A DNA stretch of 7,226 nucleotides from Kiloniellales bacterium (GCA_022360075.1 JAKSDN010000800.1:1-7226); one strand, 5' to 3'; numbered from the stretch's first letter, positions 1 to 7,016 are shown. Notes: generated by a model not told the origin, from the sequence alone. Translations and numbers: made by a program.

Positions 1-254
1 CCTTCCGCATCGGCCGATGGGTCGTCCGGGTCGTAGTGCAGCACCGACGGGGGCGACTTCGGCACGGTCTGGCCGCGCACCGTGCCCTCGGGACCGCTGG
101 CCGCCACGACCCGCTGGGGCGTGAAGCCGCCTTCGGTCGCGCGGTCGCTGCGCGCGCCGGCGCTGCCGAGATTGGCGACGTTCTGGGCCGAGACCGCGAG
201 CCGCTTGCTCTCGGTCGCCATGCCCGACAGGGGCACGCCAAACAGTCCGTTCAT
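1..254 (-). CDS. FlgC-like flagellar basal-body rod protein (partial, 5' part)
   Basis: The reading frame opens at ATG 254-252 and runs off the left edge after 84 full codons. The visible protein begins MNGLFGVPLSGMATESKRLA and continues with S-A-Q-N-V-A-N, the N-terminal signature of flagellar rod/hook proteins (S-G-x3-x-RL-x3-A-x-N-x-AN). Around residues 70-84 it has V-L-H-Y-D-P-D-D-P-S-A-D-A-E, which resembles the FlgC segment just before G-Y-V-x-x-P-N-V (E. coli FlgC has LVYEPGNPLADAKG there). Proteins of this family are exported by the flagellar type III system and build the proximal rod. A GGAGGA Shine-Dalgarno (258-263 region) lies just before the ATG. The next gene, padR, is divergent and not flagellar, so this copy is not in an obvious flagellar operon on this side. 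It could be true FlgC or one of the short stand-alone FlgC-like paralogues; the missing C-terminus would decide. Confidence 0.8.
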   Translation of the reverse strand, partial: MNGLFGVPLSGMATESKRLAVSAQNVANLGSAGARSDRATEGGFTPQRVVAASGPEGTVRGQTVPKSPPSVLHYDPDDPSADAE

Positions 255-279
255 GTCTCCTCCAGACTCCCTCCACGCT

Positions 280-308
280 AAGATAGGATATCAAGTTCAA
301 TAAATCAA
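280..308 (-). promoter_or_regulatory. Candidate sigma70-type promoter for the FlgC-like gene
   Basis: Read on the minus strand, TTGATT (308-303) and TATCTT (285-280) are separated by exactly 17 bp, each matching 4 of 6 consensus bases. Transcription would start near 273 and give a leader of about 20 nt before the GGAGGA ribosome site and ATG 254. The region is far richer in A/T than its surroundings. The assignment is by eye; the -35 and -10 matches are only moderate. Confidence 0.4.
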
Positions 309-315
309 ATATTTG
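306..315. promoter_or_regulatory. Perfect 10-bp palindrome CAAATATTTG in the divergent region
   Basis: CAAATATTTG reads identically on both strands. It overlaps the candidate -35 hexamer of the FlgC-like gene's promoter. It could be an operator half-site or simply a by-product of AT-richness; the flanking bases do not extend the symmetry. Confidence 0.25.
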
Positions 316-406
316 TTTTTATTACATTTTTTTGTCGAATTTACACCAAATGCTATGCACTTGCCGCATGCCTGTTCCGCGCCTATATCAAATCGACATA
401 TTTCGC

Positions 407-434
407 TTGGCATTATCTCGGTTCGATATATATC
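407..434 (+). promoter_or_regulatory. Candidate padR promoter overlapping a palindromic operator
   Basis: TTGGCA (407-412, 5 of 6 match to the -35 consensus) and TATATC (429-434, 4 of 6) are 16 bp apart. The -10 element lies inside the perfect palindrome GATATATATC (425-434). A start near 440 would leave a leader of about 20 nt before ATG 460. A near-palindrome CGACATATTTCG (393-404) sits just upstream of the -35. PadR regulators commonly repress their own promoters, so a symmetric site over the -10 is a natural candidate operator. That link is inference. Confidence 0.4.
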
Positions 435-459
435 TCATGGACGATTCCAAGAGGCGCCC

Positions 460-1002
460 ATGGATGCGAAGACCCTTTGTCTGGCGGTGCTCGCCCGCGG
501 CGACGCCAGCGGCTACGAGATCAAGAAGACCCTGGAAGAGGCGCCGTTCAGCCACTTCCAAGAGACCAGTTTCGGCTCGATCTACCCCGCCCTGACGAGG
601 CTCACCGACGATGGCCTGGCCAGTTGCCGGGAGATGCCGCAGGAAAAGCGCCCGGACAAGAAGGTCTATTCGATCACGACGCAAGGAGCGCGCGCGCTGA
701 TCGCCGCTCTAACCGACGGCCCGGCGCCGGACAAGTTCCGCTCCGACTTTCTCTTCGTCCTGTTCCACAGCCACCTCTTGCCGGCCGAGCACATCGCCCG
801 CGTCATCGACGAGCGCCTGGCCGAGTACGAGGAGCGGATCGCGCACATGGAGAGCTGCGACCTGTCCGCGACCACGCCGGGGCGATGCTTCGTGCATGGC
901 TATGGCCTGGCGCTCTATCGCGCGGCCACGGAATACCTGCGTCAGCAGCGCGACCAAGCCATCGCCGGCAGCGCGGACGCCGGCAAACTGGTGGCTGAAT
1001 AA
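460..1002 (+). CDS. PadR-family transcriptional regulator
   Basis: A 180-residue protein starting M-D-A-K-T-L-C-L-A-V-L. The start at 460 is chosen because the PadR fold begins exactly there and AGAGG (450-454) lies 5 nt upstream; the frame stays open to about 313 but that extension is AT-rich upstream DNA. Residues 1-85 form the winged helix: A-V-L-A-R-G-D-A-S-G-Y-E-I-K (about 9-22), the recognition-helix signature F-G-S-I-Y-P-A-L-T-R-L (38-48), and a charged wing ending K-K-V-Y-S-I-T-T-Q-G (67-76). Residues about 91-165 are helical (F-R-S-D-F-L-F-V-L-F, then a charged helix E-R-L-A-E-Y-E-E-R-I) and match the PadR C-terminal dimerisation region, so this is the longer PadR class. Such proteins are dimeric, often ligand-responsive repressors of efflux or detoxification genes. 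The adaptor-pump pair follows 89 bp downstream on the same strand, which makes it the likely target. The ligand cannot be read from sequence. Confidence 0.9.
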   Translation: MDAKTLCLAVLARGDASGYEIKKTLEEAPFSHFQETSFGSIYPALTRLTDDGLASCREMPQEKRPDKKVYSITTQGARALIAALTDGPAPDKFRSDFLFVLFHSHLLPAEHIARVIDERLAEYEERIAHMESCDLSATTPGRCFVHGYGLALYRAATEYLRQQRDQAIAGSADAGKLVAE

Positions 1003-1005
1003 CGA

Positions 1006-1023
1006 CGCGGCCAGGAGGCCGCG
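1006..1023 (+). terminator. GC-rich hairpin just after padR, without a T-tract
   Basis: CGCGGCC (1006-1012), loop AGGA, GGCCGCG (1017-1023) form a perfect 7-bp stem with a tetraloop, starting 3 bp after the padR stop. No run of T follows, so it is not a canonical intrinsic terminator. It may act as a weak attenuator or an mRNA-end stabiliser between padR and the efflux genes. The rest of the 89-bp gap holds no promoter I would defend. Confidence 0.35.
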
Positions 1024-1091
1024 CGACCGACTTGGGGAAGCCTCGTCCAGGCAGACCGTATGACTAGGGACGACTGCTAGAGGTTCGATTC

Positions 1092-2204
1092 GTGAAGATC
1101 AGAGGATCCTTCATCATTGCCGGCGTGCTGGCCGTCGCGGTCGCGGGCTGGGTGCTTTCCGGCCAGGTCGACCAGGCGCAGCGCCAGGCCGAGGCACAGA
1201 AGCCGCCGGCCGAGCTCGATCACGGCGCGCATGTCCGCCAGGTCCGCGTCCGGAACATGACGGCGCAGCCCTACAGCGCCCAGGTGATCCTGCGCGGCCG
1301 CACCGAGGCGCTGCGGATGGTCGACGTCAAGGCCGAGACCTACGGCCAGGTCGTCGAGCTCGAGATCGAGCGCGGCGACCGGGTCGCGCCGGGCCAGCTC
1401 ATCGTCCAGCTCGACCCCGAAAGCCGGCCGGCCCGCCTCAAGGAAGCCCAAGCGCTCCGCGAGCAGCGCCGCCTCGAGTTCGAGGCCGCGCAGCGGCTCA
1501 AGGAGAAGGGCTTTCGCGCCAAAACCCAGTTCGCGGCCTCCCAGGCCAACCTCGACTCCGCCGCGGCGGAGGTGCGGCGCGCCGAGATCGATCTAGAGAA
1601 CACGAGGATCGTCGTGCCCTTCGAAGGCATCGCCGACGACCGCATGGTCGAAGTCGGCGACTTCGTGGAGGTCGGCGATTCGATCGCCCGCATCGTCGAC
1701 CTCGACCCCATCCTGGTGGTCGGTGAGGTCAACGAGCGCGACATCGACCGCATCGCGGTCGGCGCGGTCGGCACGGCCCGCCTGGTCACCGGCACGGAGG
1801 TCGCCGGCACGGTGCGCTTCATCGCCTCCATGGCCAATCCCCAGACCCGGACCTTTCGCGTCGAGCTTGAGGTCTCGAACCCCGACGGCGCCATCCCGGA
1901 CGGCGTTTCGGCGGAGTTGAGCCTGCCCCTCGGCGAGGTCCGGGCGCATCTTGTGTCACCGGCGATCTTGACCCTCACCGACGACGGCGACGTCGGTGTC
2001 ATGACCATCGAAGCCGACGATCGGGTGCGCTTCCGCGCTGTGGAGCTGATCGACAGCACGGCCAAGGGCATATGGCTGGGCGGCCTGCCCGAGACCGTGA
2101 CCGTGATCACGGTCGGCCAGGAATTCGTCAAGGACGGCCAGAAGGTCAAGCCGGTCGACGAGGAAAGCCTCTCCCAGCCGGCAGGCGGAGGGGCGACTTC
2201 GTGA
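1092..2204 (+). CDS. RND efflux periplasmic adaptor subunit (HlyD/membrane fusion family)
   Basis: A 370-residue protein that bridges the inner-membrane RND pump and an outer-membrane channel. Residues 6-23 are a hydrophobic signal or anchor helix; there is no Cys, so it is not a lipoprotein. Residues 77-108 form the first lipoyl half (V-D-V-K-A-E-T-Y-G-Q-V, then G-D-R-V-A-P-G-Q). Residues about 112-171 are a charged coiled-coil hairpin rich in Ala, Glu and Arg. The second lipoyl half starts T-R-I-V-V-P-F-E-G-I (171-180), the family signature. A beta-barrel (about 207-283) and a membrane-proximal domain (about 284-353, ending V-G-Q-E-F-V-K-D-G-Q-K-V) follow. The start is GTG, with AGAGG (1079-1083) 8 nt upstream and the signal helix directly after it. 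Its stop overlaps the pump start by 4 bp (GTGA), so the two are almost surely translated together. Length is normal for the family. Substrate is unknown. Confidence 0.93.
   Translation: MKIRGSFIIAGVLAVAVAGWVLSGQVDQAQRQAEAQKPPAELDHGAHVRQVRVRNMTAQPYSAQVILRGRTEALRMVDVKAETYGQVVELEIERGDRVAPGQLIVQLDPESRPARLKEAQALREQRRLEFEAAQRLKEKGFRAKTQFAASQANLDSAAAEVRRAEIDLENTRIVVPFEGIADDRMVEVGDFVEVGDSIARIVDLDPILVVGEVNERDIDRIAVGAVGTARLVTGTEVAGTVRFIASMANPQTRTFRVELEVSNPDGAIPDGVSAELSLPLGEVRAHLVSPAILTLTDDGDVGVMTIEADDRVRFRAVELIDSTAKGIWLGGLPETVTVITVGQEFVKDGQKVKPVDEESLSQPAGGGATS
2187..2193 (+). promoter_or_regulatory. Ribosome binding site that fixes the RND pump start
   Basis: GGAGGGG lies inside the last codons of the adaptor gene, 7 nt before GTG 2201. 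It favours this start over an in-frame upstream ATG at 2072, whose added residues are Arg/Gly/Pro-rich and have the look of shadow translation of the adaptor gene. Confidence 0.7.
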
Positions 2205-5200
2205 GCGCCATCATCGACGCGGCGGTCACCCATGCCCGCACGGTGGTCGCGACCCTGATCCTGGTCCTGATCGCGGGCAGCTACGCCTACTACTCGGTCC
2301 CGAAAGAGGCCGATCCGGACATCGACATCCCGACGATCTACGTGAACCTCAGCCATGAGGGGATCTCGCCCGAGGATGCCGAGCGGCTCCTCATCAAGCC
2401 GATGGAGGAGGAGTTCCGCAGCATCGAGGGCGTCAAGGAGATGCGTGCCACGGGCTATCAAGGCGGCGCCAACGTGCTGCTCGAGTTCGAGGCGGGCTTC
2501 GATGCCGACACCGCGATTGCCGACGTCCGCGAAAAGGTCGATCTGGCCAAGCCCGAGCTGCCCGAGGATTCCGACGAGCCGACAGTCCACGAGATCAACC
2601 TCGCCCTGTTCCCGGTGCTGGTGGTCACACTCTCAGGCGACCTCCCCGAGCGCACGCTGCTGCGCCTGGCACGCAACCTTCAGGACAAGGTCGAAGGTGT
2701 CTCGAGCGTGCTCGACGCCCAGATCGCGGGCGACCGCGAAGAGCTGGTGGAGCTGGTGGTCAATCCGCTCGTGCTGGAGAGCTACGGCCTCGATGCGCGC
2801 GACATCATCGACGCGGTAAGCCGCTCCAACCGGCTGGTCGCCGCCGGCTCCCTGGACACCGGGCAGGGCCGTTTCGCCGTGAAGGTGCCGGGCCTCTTCG
2901 AGAACGCCACGGATATTCTCGACATGCCGGTCAAGGTGAGCGACGACGCGGTCGTGCGCTTCCGCGACATCGGCATGCTGCGCCGAACCTTCAAGGACCC
3001 CGAGGGCTTCGCCCGCATCAACGGCCAGCCCGCGCTCGCCCTGGAGATCCGCAAGCGCACCGGCGAGAACATCATCGACACCGTCGACCAGGTGCGCGCG
3101 ATCGTCGAAGCCCAGCGCGAAGTCTGGCCGGAGGAGGTCAAGGTCAACTACGGCCAGGACAAGTCGACCAACATCAAGATCATGCTCTCCGACCTGCAGA
3201 ACAACGTGCTGAGCGCGGTGCTGCTGGTCATGGTCGTGATCGTCGCGGCGCTTGGCCTGCGCAGCGCGGGGCTGGTCGGGGTGGCCATCCCCGGCTCCTT
3301 CCTGACCGGCATCCTCGTGCTGGCGAGCGCCGGCCTGACGGTCAACATCGTCGTGCTGTTCAGCCTGATCCTGGCGGTCGGCATGCTGGTCGACGGTGCG
3401 ATCGTCGTGACCGAGTACGCCGACCGCAAGATGAGCGAGGGGCTGCACCGGCGCCAGGCCTACGCCATGGCCGCCAAACGCATGGCCTGGCCGATCATCG
3501 CCGCGACCGCAACCACCCTCGCCGCCTTCCTGCCGCTGATGTTCTGGCCGGGCATCGTCGGCGAGTTCATGAAGTTTCTGCCGATCACCCTGGTCGCGAC
3601 GCTCAGCGCTTCCCTGCTCATGGCCCTGATCTTCGTGCCGACTCTGGGCTCGATCTTCGGCAAAGCCGGCAGCGGCAGCGACAAGCAGACGATGAAGGCC
3701 TTGGCTGCCGGCGAGAGCGGCGATCTCAGCCAGGTTCCGGGCTTCACGGGCGCCTACGTGCGGCTCTTGCGCAGCGCGATCAGCCGGCCGGGCTTGGTTC
3801 TGGCGCTGGCCGTCGTCGTGCTGATCGCGGCCAACTGGGCCTATGGCCGCTACGGCCGGGGCGTCGAGTTCTTCCCGGACGTCGAGCCGGACAACGTGGC
3901 GCTCTGGGTCCACGCGCGCGGCAACATGTCGATCTACGAGCGCGATCAGCTCCTGTTCGAGGTCGAGGAGCGGATCCTCGAGTTGCAGCGCGAGCGCGGC
4001 GAATTCCATACGATCTACGCCCGCTCCGTCGCCTCCTCGGGCACCCAGCGCGACGACGAACCGGAGGACCTGGTCGGCACGATCAGCCTCGAGTTCACCG
4101 ACTGGTATCTGCGCCGCCAGGCCGACACGATCCTGGCGGAGATCCGCGAGCGCACGGCCGATCTTGCCGGCATCAGCGTCGAGCCGCGCAAGCAGGAGGC
4201 CGGACCGCCCGTCGGCAAGCCGATCCAGCTCCAGGTGGCGTCGGACAAGCCCTCGGCGATCCCGCCCGTGGCGCGGCAGATCACCGACGCGATGGAGGAG
4301 ATCGGCGGTTTCGTCGACATCGAGGACGGCCGCCCGATCCCGGGCATCGAGTGGCAGCTCAAGGTCGACCGCGCCCAGGCCGCGAAGTTCGACGCCGACG
4401 TGACGCTGATCGGATCCTATGTCCGCATGATCACCAACGGCATGAAGCTCGGCGATTACCGGCCCGACGATGCCGACGAGGAGATCGACATCGTCGTGCG
4501 CTTGCCCGAGCGCTACCGCAACTTCGACCATCTCGACCAGATCCGCGTGCAGACCTCGGTCGGCATGATCCCGATCTCGAACTTCGTCACGCGCGAGGCC
4601 CAGCCCAAGGTGACGCTGCTGCGCCGCTCGGACGGCAGCCGAGCGATGACCGTGAAGGCCGACGTGGCGCCGGGCCTGCTGCCCGACGACAAGGTCCGCC
4701 AGCTACGGCAGTGGCTCGCGGGCGCGGAGATCGATCCCAACGTCCGCCTCGCCTTCAAGGGCGAGGATCAGGAGCAGAAGGAAGCCCAGGCCTTTCTCTC
4801 CAAGGCCTTCCTGGTGGCTCTGTTCATGATGGCGATCATCCTGGTCACCCAGTTCAACTCCTTCTACAGCGCGTTTCTGATCCTCTCGGCCGTCGTCATG
4901 TCGACGATCGGCGTGATGATCGGGCTCCTGGTGATCGACCAGCCCTTCGGCATCGTGATGTCTGGCATCGGCGTGATCGCCTTGGCCGGCATCGTCGTGA
5001 ACAACAACATCGTGCTGATCGATACCTTCGACCGCCTGCGACTCACGACGGACACTGTCGAAGAGGCGATCCTGCGCACCGGCGCCCAGAGGCTTCGGCC
5101 TGTGCTGCTGACGACGGTGACGACGATCCTGGGACTGATGCCGATGGTGCTCGGCATGAACATCGACCTCTTCGCCCGCGACGTTCTGGTCGGCGCGCCC

Positions 5201-5407
5201 TCGACCCAGTGGTGGCGCCAGCTCTCCACGGCCATCGTCTTCGGACTCGGTTTTGCGACGGTGCTGACGCTCGTGGTGACGCCCTCGGCCCTGATGCTGC
5301 GGGCCAACGTCCAGGCCTGGCGCGAGCGGCGGCGGCTGCGGCGGGCTGCCCGCAAGGATCAGGAGGCGCCGCTAGCCGGGCCGGCGTCGCCGGAAGCCGC
5401 GGAATGA
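2201..5407 (+). CDS. RND efflux transporter permease (HAE1/AcrB-like)
   Basis: A 1068-residue inner-membrane pump, normal length for the AcrB/MexB group. Structure: TM1 (about 14-31), a first periplasmic porter region with G-I-S-P-E-D-A-E-R-L-L-I-K-P-M-E (54-69), TM2-6 (from about 334), a cytosolic linker, TM7 (about 529), a second periplasmic region, and TM8-12 (about 868-1035), ending in a basic Arg-rich tail. TM4 carries G-M-L-V-D-G-A-I-V-V with D398 at the AcrB D407 position but Gly399 at D408. TM10 reads G-I-V-V-N-N-N-I-V-L-I-D, placing N934 at the AcrB K940 position. R966 in R-L-R-P (TM11) is kept. An S-T-Q-W-W segment (1001-1005) precedes TM12. The proton relay is therefore not the classical Asp-Asp-Lys type, nor that of CusA-like metal pumps. 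Drug, solvent, lipid or metabolite export are all possible. It is coupled to the adaptor by a 4-bp overlap; the outer-membrane partner is not in the window. Confidence 0.95.
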   Translation: MSAIIDAAVTHARTVVATLILVLIAGSYAYYSVPKEADPDIDIPTIYVNLSHEGISPEDAERLLIKPMEEEFRSIEGVKEMRATGYQGGANVLLEFEAGFDADTAIADVREKVDLAKPELPEDSDEPTVHEINLALFPVLVVTLSGDLPERTLLRLARNLQDKVEGVSSVLDAQIAGDREELVELVVNPLVLESYGLDARDIIDAVSRSNRLVAAGSLDTGQGRFAVKVPGLFENATDILDMPVKVSDDAVVRFRDIGMLRRTFKDPEGFARINGQPALALEIRKRTGENIIDTVDQVRAIVEAQREVWPEEVKVNYGQDKSTNIKIMLSDLQNNVLSAVLLVMVVIVAALGLRSAGLVGVAIPGSFLTGILVLASAGLTVNIVVLFSLILAVGMLVDGAIVVTEYADRKMSEGLHRRQAYAMAAKRMAWPIIAATATTLAAFLPLMFWPGIVGEFMKFLPITLVATLSASLLMALIFVPTLGSIFGKAGSGSDKQTMKALAAGESGDLSQVPGFTGAYVRLLRSAISRPGLVLALAVVVLIAANWAYGRYGRGVEFFPDVEPDNVALWVHARGNMSIYERDQLLFEVEERILELQRERGEFHTIYARSVASSGTQRDDEPEDLVGTISLEFTDWYLRRQADTILAEIRERTADLAGISVEPRKQEAGPPVGKPIQLQVASDKPSAIPPVARQITDAMEEIGGFVDIEDGRPIPGIEWQLKVDRAQAAKFDADVTLIGSYVRMITNGMKLGDYRPDDADEEIDIVVRLPERYRNFDHLDQIRVQTSVGMIPISNFVTREAQPKVTLLRRSDGSRAMTVKADVAPGLLPDDKVRQLRQWLAGAEIDPNVRLAFKGEDQEQKEAQAFLSKAFLVALFMMAIILVTQFNSFYSAFLILSAVVMSTIGVMIGLLVIDQPFGIVMSGIGVIALAGIVVNNNIVLIDTFDRLRLTTDTVEEAILRTGAQRLRPVLLTTVTTILGLMPMVLGMNIDLFARDVLVGAPSTQWWRQLSTAIVFGLGFATVLTLVVTPSALMLRANVQAWRERRRLRRAARKDQEAPLAGPASPEAAE

Positions 5408-5420
5408 CCTGAATCGGAGG

Positions 5421-5454
5421 CGACGGCTATTCGGCCGCGCTGCTCCGGCCGTCG
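5421..5454. repeat. Nested inverted repeats at the convergent gene ends
   Basis: CGACGGC (5421-5427) pairs with GCCGTCG (5448-5454), and inside it GGCCG (5433-5437) can pair with CGGCC (5446-5450); the two foldings compete. The element covers the pssA stop codon and starts 14 bp beyond the RND stop. Only 19 bp separate the two stops, and no T-tract is present on either strand. It might slow transcription from both sides, but GC-rich coding DNA often shows such repeats by chance. Confidence 0.25.
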
Positions 5455-6242
5455 TCGAAAGGCTCGCCCTTGGTGTTGACGACCTGGACCCGGTTCTCGC
5501 GCTCGCGGCGGCGGAAGACGACGCTGGCATAGGGAATCGACAAGAGATAGGCGATGCAGGTCAGGGCGAGCGTGATCCAGGGCTCGCTGATCAGGAATGC
5601 GAACAGGGCGCCGACCGCGAGCAGGACGAAGACGACGTAGCGGCCGGGCACGCGCACCGTCTTGAAGGCAAAGGTCGGAATGCGGCTGACCATGAGCGCC
5701 GCGACGCCGGCGAGCGTGATTCCGGTGACGATCGGATTGGCGAAGATGGTCTCGCCGAACTCCAATCCCAGCGTGAGCGGCAGGACCGCGAGGCCGGCCG
5801 CCGCCGGGGCCGGGACACCGACGAAGTAGTTGCGCGCCCAGCTCGGCTGGCGCTCCTTGTTCTCCAGCGCGACGTTGAAGCGGGCTAGGCGCAGCGCACA
5901 GCAGACCGCATAGAGCAGGGCCAGCGCCCAGCCCAGACCGCGCGCCTCGTGCAGGCTCCAAAGGTAGATCACCAGGGCCGGCGCCACGCCGAAGCAGACC
6001 ACGTCGGACAGCGAGTCGAGCTCCGCGCCGAAGCGGCTCGTCGCCCGCAGCGCCCGGGCGATGCGCCCATCGAGCGCATCGAGCACCGCAGCCACCAGGA
6101 GCGCGATGACCGCGCGCTCCCAGGCTCCTTCCAGGGCGAAGCGGATCGCCGTGATCCCGGCACAGAGGGCCAGCAAGGTCAAAAAGTTCGGGATCAGCCG
6201 GTTGACCGACTGCCCATCGCCGAGGCCGCGTCGTCGCATCAT
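5427..6242 (-). CDS. pssA: CDP-diacylglycerol--serine O-phosphatidyltransferase (phosphatidylserine synthase)
   Basis: A 271-residue membrane enzyme that transfers phosphatidyl from CDP-diacylglycerol to L-serine, giving phosphatidylserine and CMP. The CDP-alcohol phosphotransferase motif DG-x2-AR-x8-G-x3-D-x3-D is perfect: D58-G59, A62-R63, G72, D76, D80, with the preceding D55 also present. These aspartates bind the two metals and the substrate. Before it is the typical N-terminal [16 protein letters not shown], and after it several hydrophobic segments to about residue 240, then a charged tail (R-R-R-E-R-E-N-R-V) ending in S-S-A-A-E. It is the Bacillus/alphaproteobacterial type, not the unrelated E. 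coli PssA. ATG 6242 overlaps the psd stop by 4 bp (ATGA), with GGGGAG 5 nt upstream; a second ATG follows immediately. The product is the substrate of the neighbouring psd enzyme. Confidence 0.95.
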   Translation of the reverse strand: MMRRRGLGDGQSVNRLIPNFLTLLALCAGITAIRFALEGAWERAVIALLVAAVLDALDGRIARALRATSRFGAELDSLSDVVCFGVAPALVIYLWSLHEARGLGWALALLYAVCCALRLARFNVALENKERQPSWARNYFVGVPAPAAAGLAVLPLTLGLEFGETIFANPIVTGITLAGVAALMVSRIPTFAFKTVRVPGRYVVFVLLAVGALFAFLISEPWITLALTCIAYLLSIPYASVVFRRRERENRVQVVNTKGEPFDDGRSSAAE

Positions 6243-6925
6243 CGGATCTCCCCGAGACGTTGCCCCTCGTCCGAAGCCAGATCGGCGAGCACCGTCTCGC
6301 CGGCCACCGCCCTCTGCCCCACGGCAACCAGAGGCGCGACACCCTCCGGCAGATAGATATCAGCGCGGCTGCCGAAGCGAATCAAGCCGTAGCGCTCGCC
6401 CGCACGCACCATCTGGCCGCTCTCCAGATCGCAAACGATGCGCCGGGCGACCAAGCCGGCGATCTGGACGAAGCCGAGCGCCTGGCCGTCGGCGGTCTCG
6501 ACCCGCACGGCCTGGCGCTCGTTCTCCTCGCTGGCCTTGTCGAGTGCCGCGTTCACGAAGGTACCGGGCCGGTAGTCCACCGCGGTGACCCGACCGTCGA
6601 CCGGGACGCGATTCACATGGACGTCGAAGATATTGAGAAAGATGCTGATCCGCGGCAGCGGCTGGTCGCCGAGCTCGAGCTCGGGCGGCGGGACGGCCGA
6701 TCCGACCGCCTGCACCCGCCCGTCGGCGGGGCTGACGACGAGACCGGCGCGCAGCGGCACGGTCCGCGGCGGATCTCTGAAGAAATAGACGCACCAGGCC
6801 GTGGCGACCAAGCCGAGCCAGAACAGTGGCTCCCACAGGAAGCCGAGAACAACGGCGACCGCGAAGAAAACGCCGATCAGAGGCCAACCGGCCTTGTGAA
6901 TCGGGACCAGAACCTGGCTGAGCAA
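6239..6925 (-). CDS. psd: Phosphatidylserine decarboxylase proenzyme, short type
   Basis: It decarboxylates phosphatidylserine to phosphatidylethanolamine at the inner membrane, completing the two-step route with pssA. Starting at TTG 6925 gives 228 residues beginning [13 protein letters not shown], the usual N-terminus and length of the short alphaproteobacterial form. Two membrane segments lie between about 14 and 48, followed by Y-F-F-R-D-P. The self-cleavage site is G185-S186 in [11 protein letters not shown]; Ser186 would become the pyruvoyl group. Likely partners in the autocleavage triad are D68 (S-P-A-D-G) and H103 (F-D-V-H-V-N-R). The start is uncertain: GTG 6934 is also possible but its AGAGGGA site is too close, and TTG 6967 has no ribosome site, whereas TTG 6925 has GGAG 8 nt upstream. 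The function is near certain. Confidence 0.93.
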   Translation of the reverse strand: MLSQVLVPIHKAGWPLIGVFFAVAVVLGFLWEPLFWLGLVATAWCVYFFRDPPRTVPLRAGLVVSPADGRVQAVGSAVPPPELELGDQPLPRISIFLNIFDVHVNRVPVDGRVTAVDYRPGTFVNAALDKASEENERQAVRVETADGQALGFVQIAGLVARRIVCDLESGQMVRAGERYGLIRFGSRADIYLPEGVAPLVAVGQRAVAGETVLADLASDEGQRLGEIR

Positions 6926-6933
6926 GCAGTGCA

Positions 6934-6941
6934 CTCCCTCT
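6934..6941 (-). promoter_or_regulatory. Ribosome binding site upstream of psd
   Basis: On the minus strand, AGAGGGAG runs from 6941 to 6934. Its GGAG part lies 8 nt before TTG 6925 but overlaps GTG 6934, so it supports the TTG 6925 start of psd. The sequence TTTAAT (minus, 6961-6956) resembles a -10 box about 30 nt before that start, but no matching -35 is visible. Confidence 0.4.
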
Positions 6942-7000
6942 GGTGGACGCCCGGCATTAAAGAGCAACGGGCCGAGTCGCGCACGGGCTTCCTCGAATCG

Positions 7001-7016
7001 CGCGCTCGTGAGCGCG
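7001..7016. repeat. Near-palindrome with 7-bp arms
   Basis: CGCGCTC (7001-7007) and GAGCGCG (7010-7016) are exact inverted repeats around GT. As RNA this would close with a shorter stem and a loop of about 6 nt. It overlaps by 2 bp the larger hairpin that follows. Confidence 0.6.

Noticed and set aside
36..303. Two short plus-strand open frames at the left edge
   Set aside because: They are shadows of the minus-strand FlgC-like gene, whose protein has clear family motifs and a strong ribosome site.
313..459. N-terminal extension of the PadR protein by 49 residues
   Set aside because: It would start at a TTG within AT-rich promoter DNA, lacks a ribosome site, and PadR proteins start close to the winged helix as at 460.
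255..459. AT-rich stretch as a scar of an inserted mobile element
   Set aside because: No terminal inverted repeats, target duplications or transposase remnants are seen; the content fits a divergent promoter region.
1340..2590. Antisense open frame (416 codons) across the adaptor and pump start
   Set aside because: Ser/Arg/Thr-rich low-complexity translation spanning two clearly coding genes on the other strand; no ribosome site or family motif.
2633..4531. Long antisense open frame (632 codons) inside the RND gene
   Set aside because: It mirrors the GC-rich third-position bias of the true gene, gives an Asp/His/Arg/Gly-rich sequence without a recognisable domain, and the plus-strand frame is an unmistakable RND pump.
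4351..5412. Plus-strand open frame (353 codons) overlapping the RND 3' half
   Set aside because: Arg/Asp/Gly/Pro-rich shadow of the pump in another frame; the pump frame contains conserved membrane segments here.
5359..6342. Minus-strand open frame (327 codons) over pssA
   Set aside because: Alternative frame of pssA; only the 5427-6242 frame carries the complete CDP-alcohol transferase motif.
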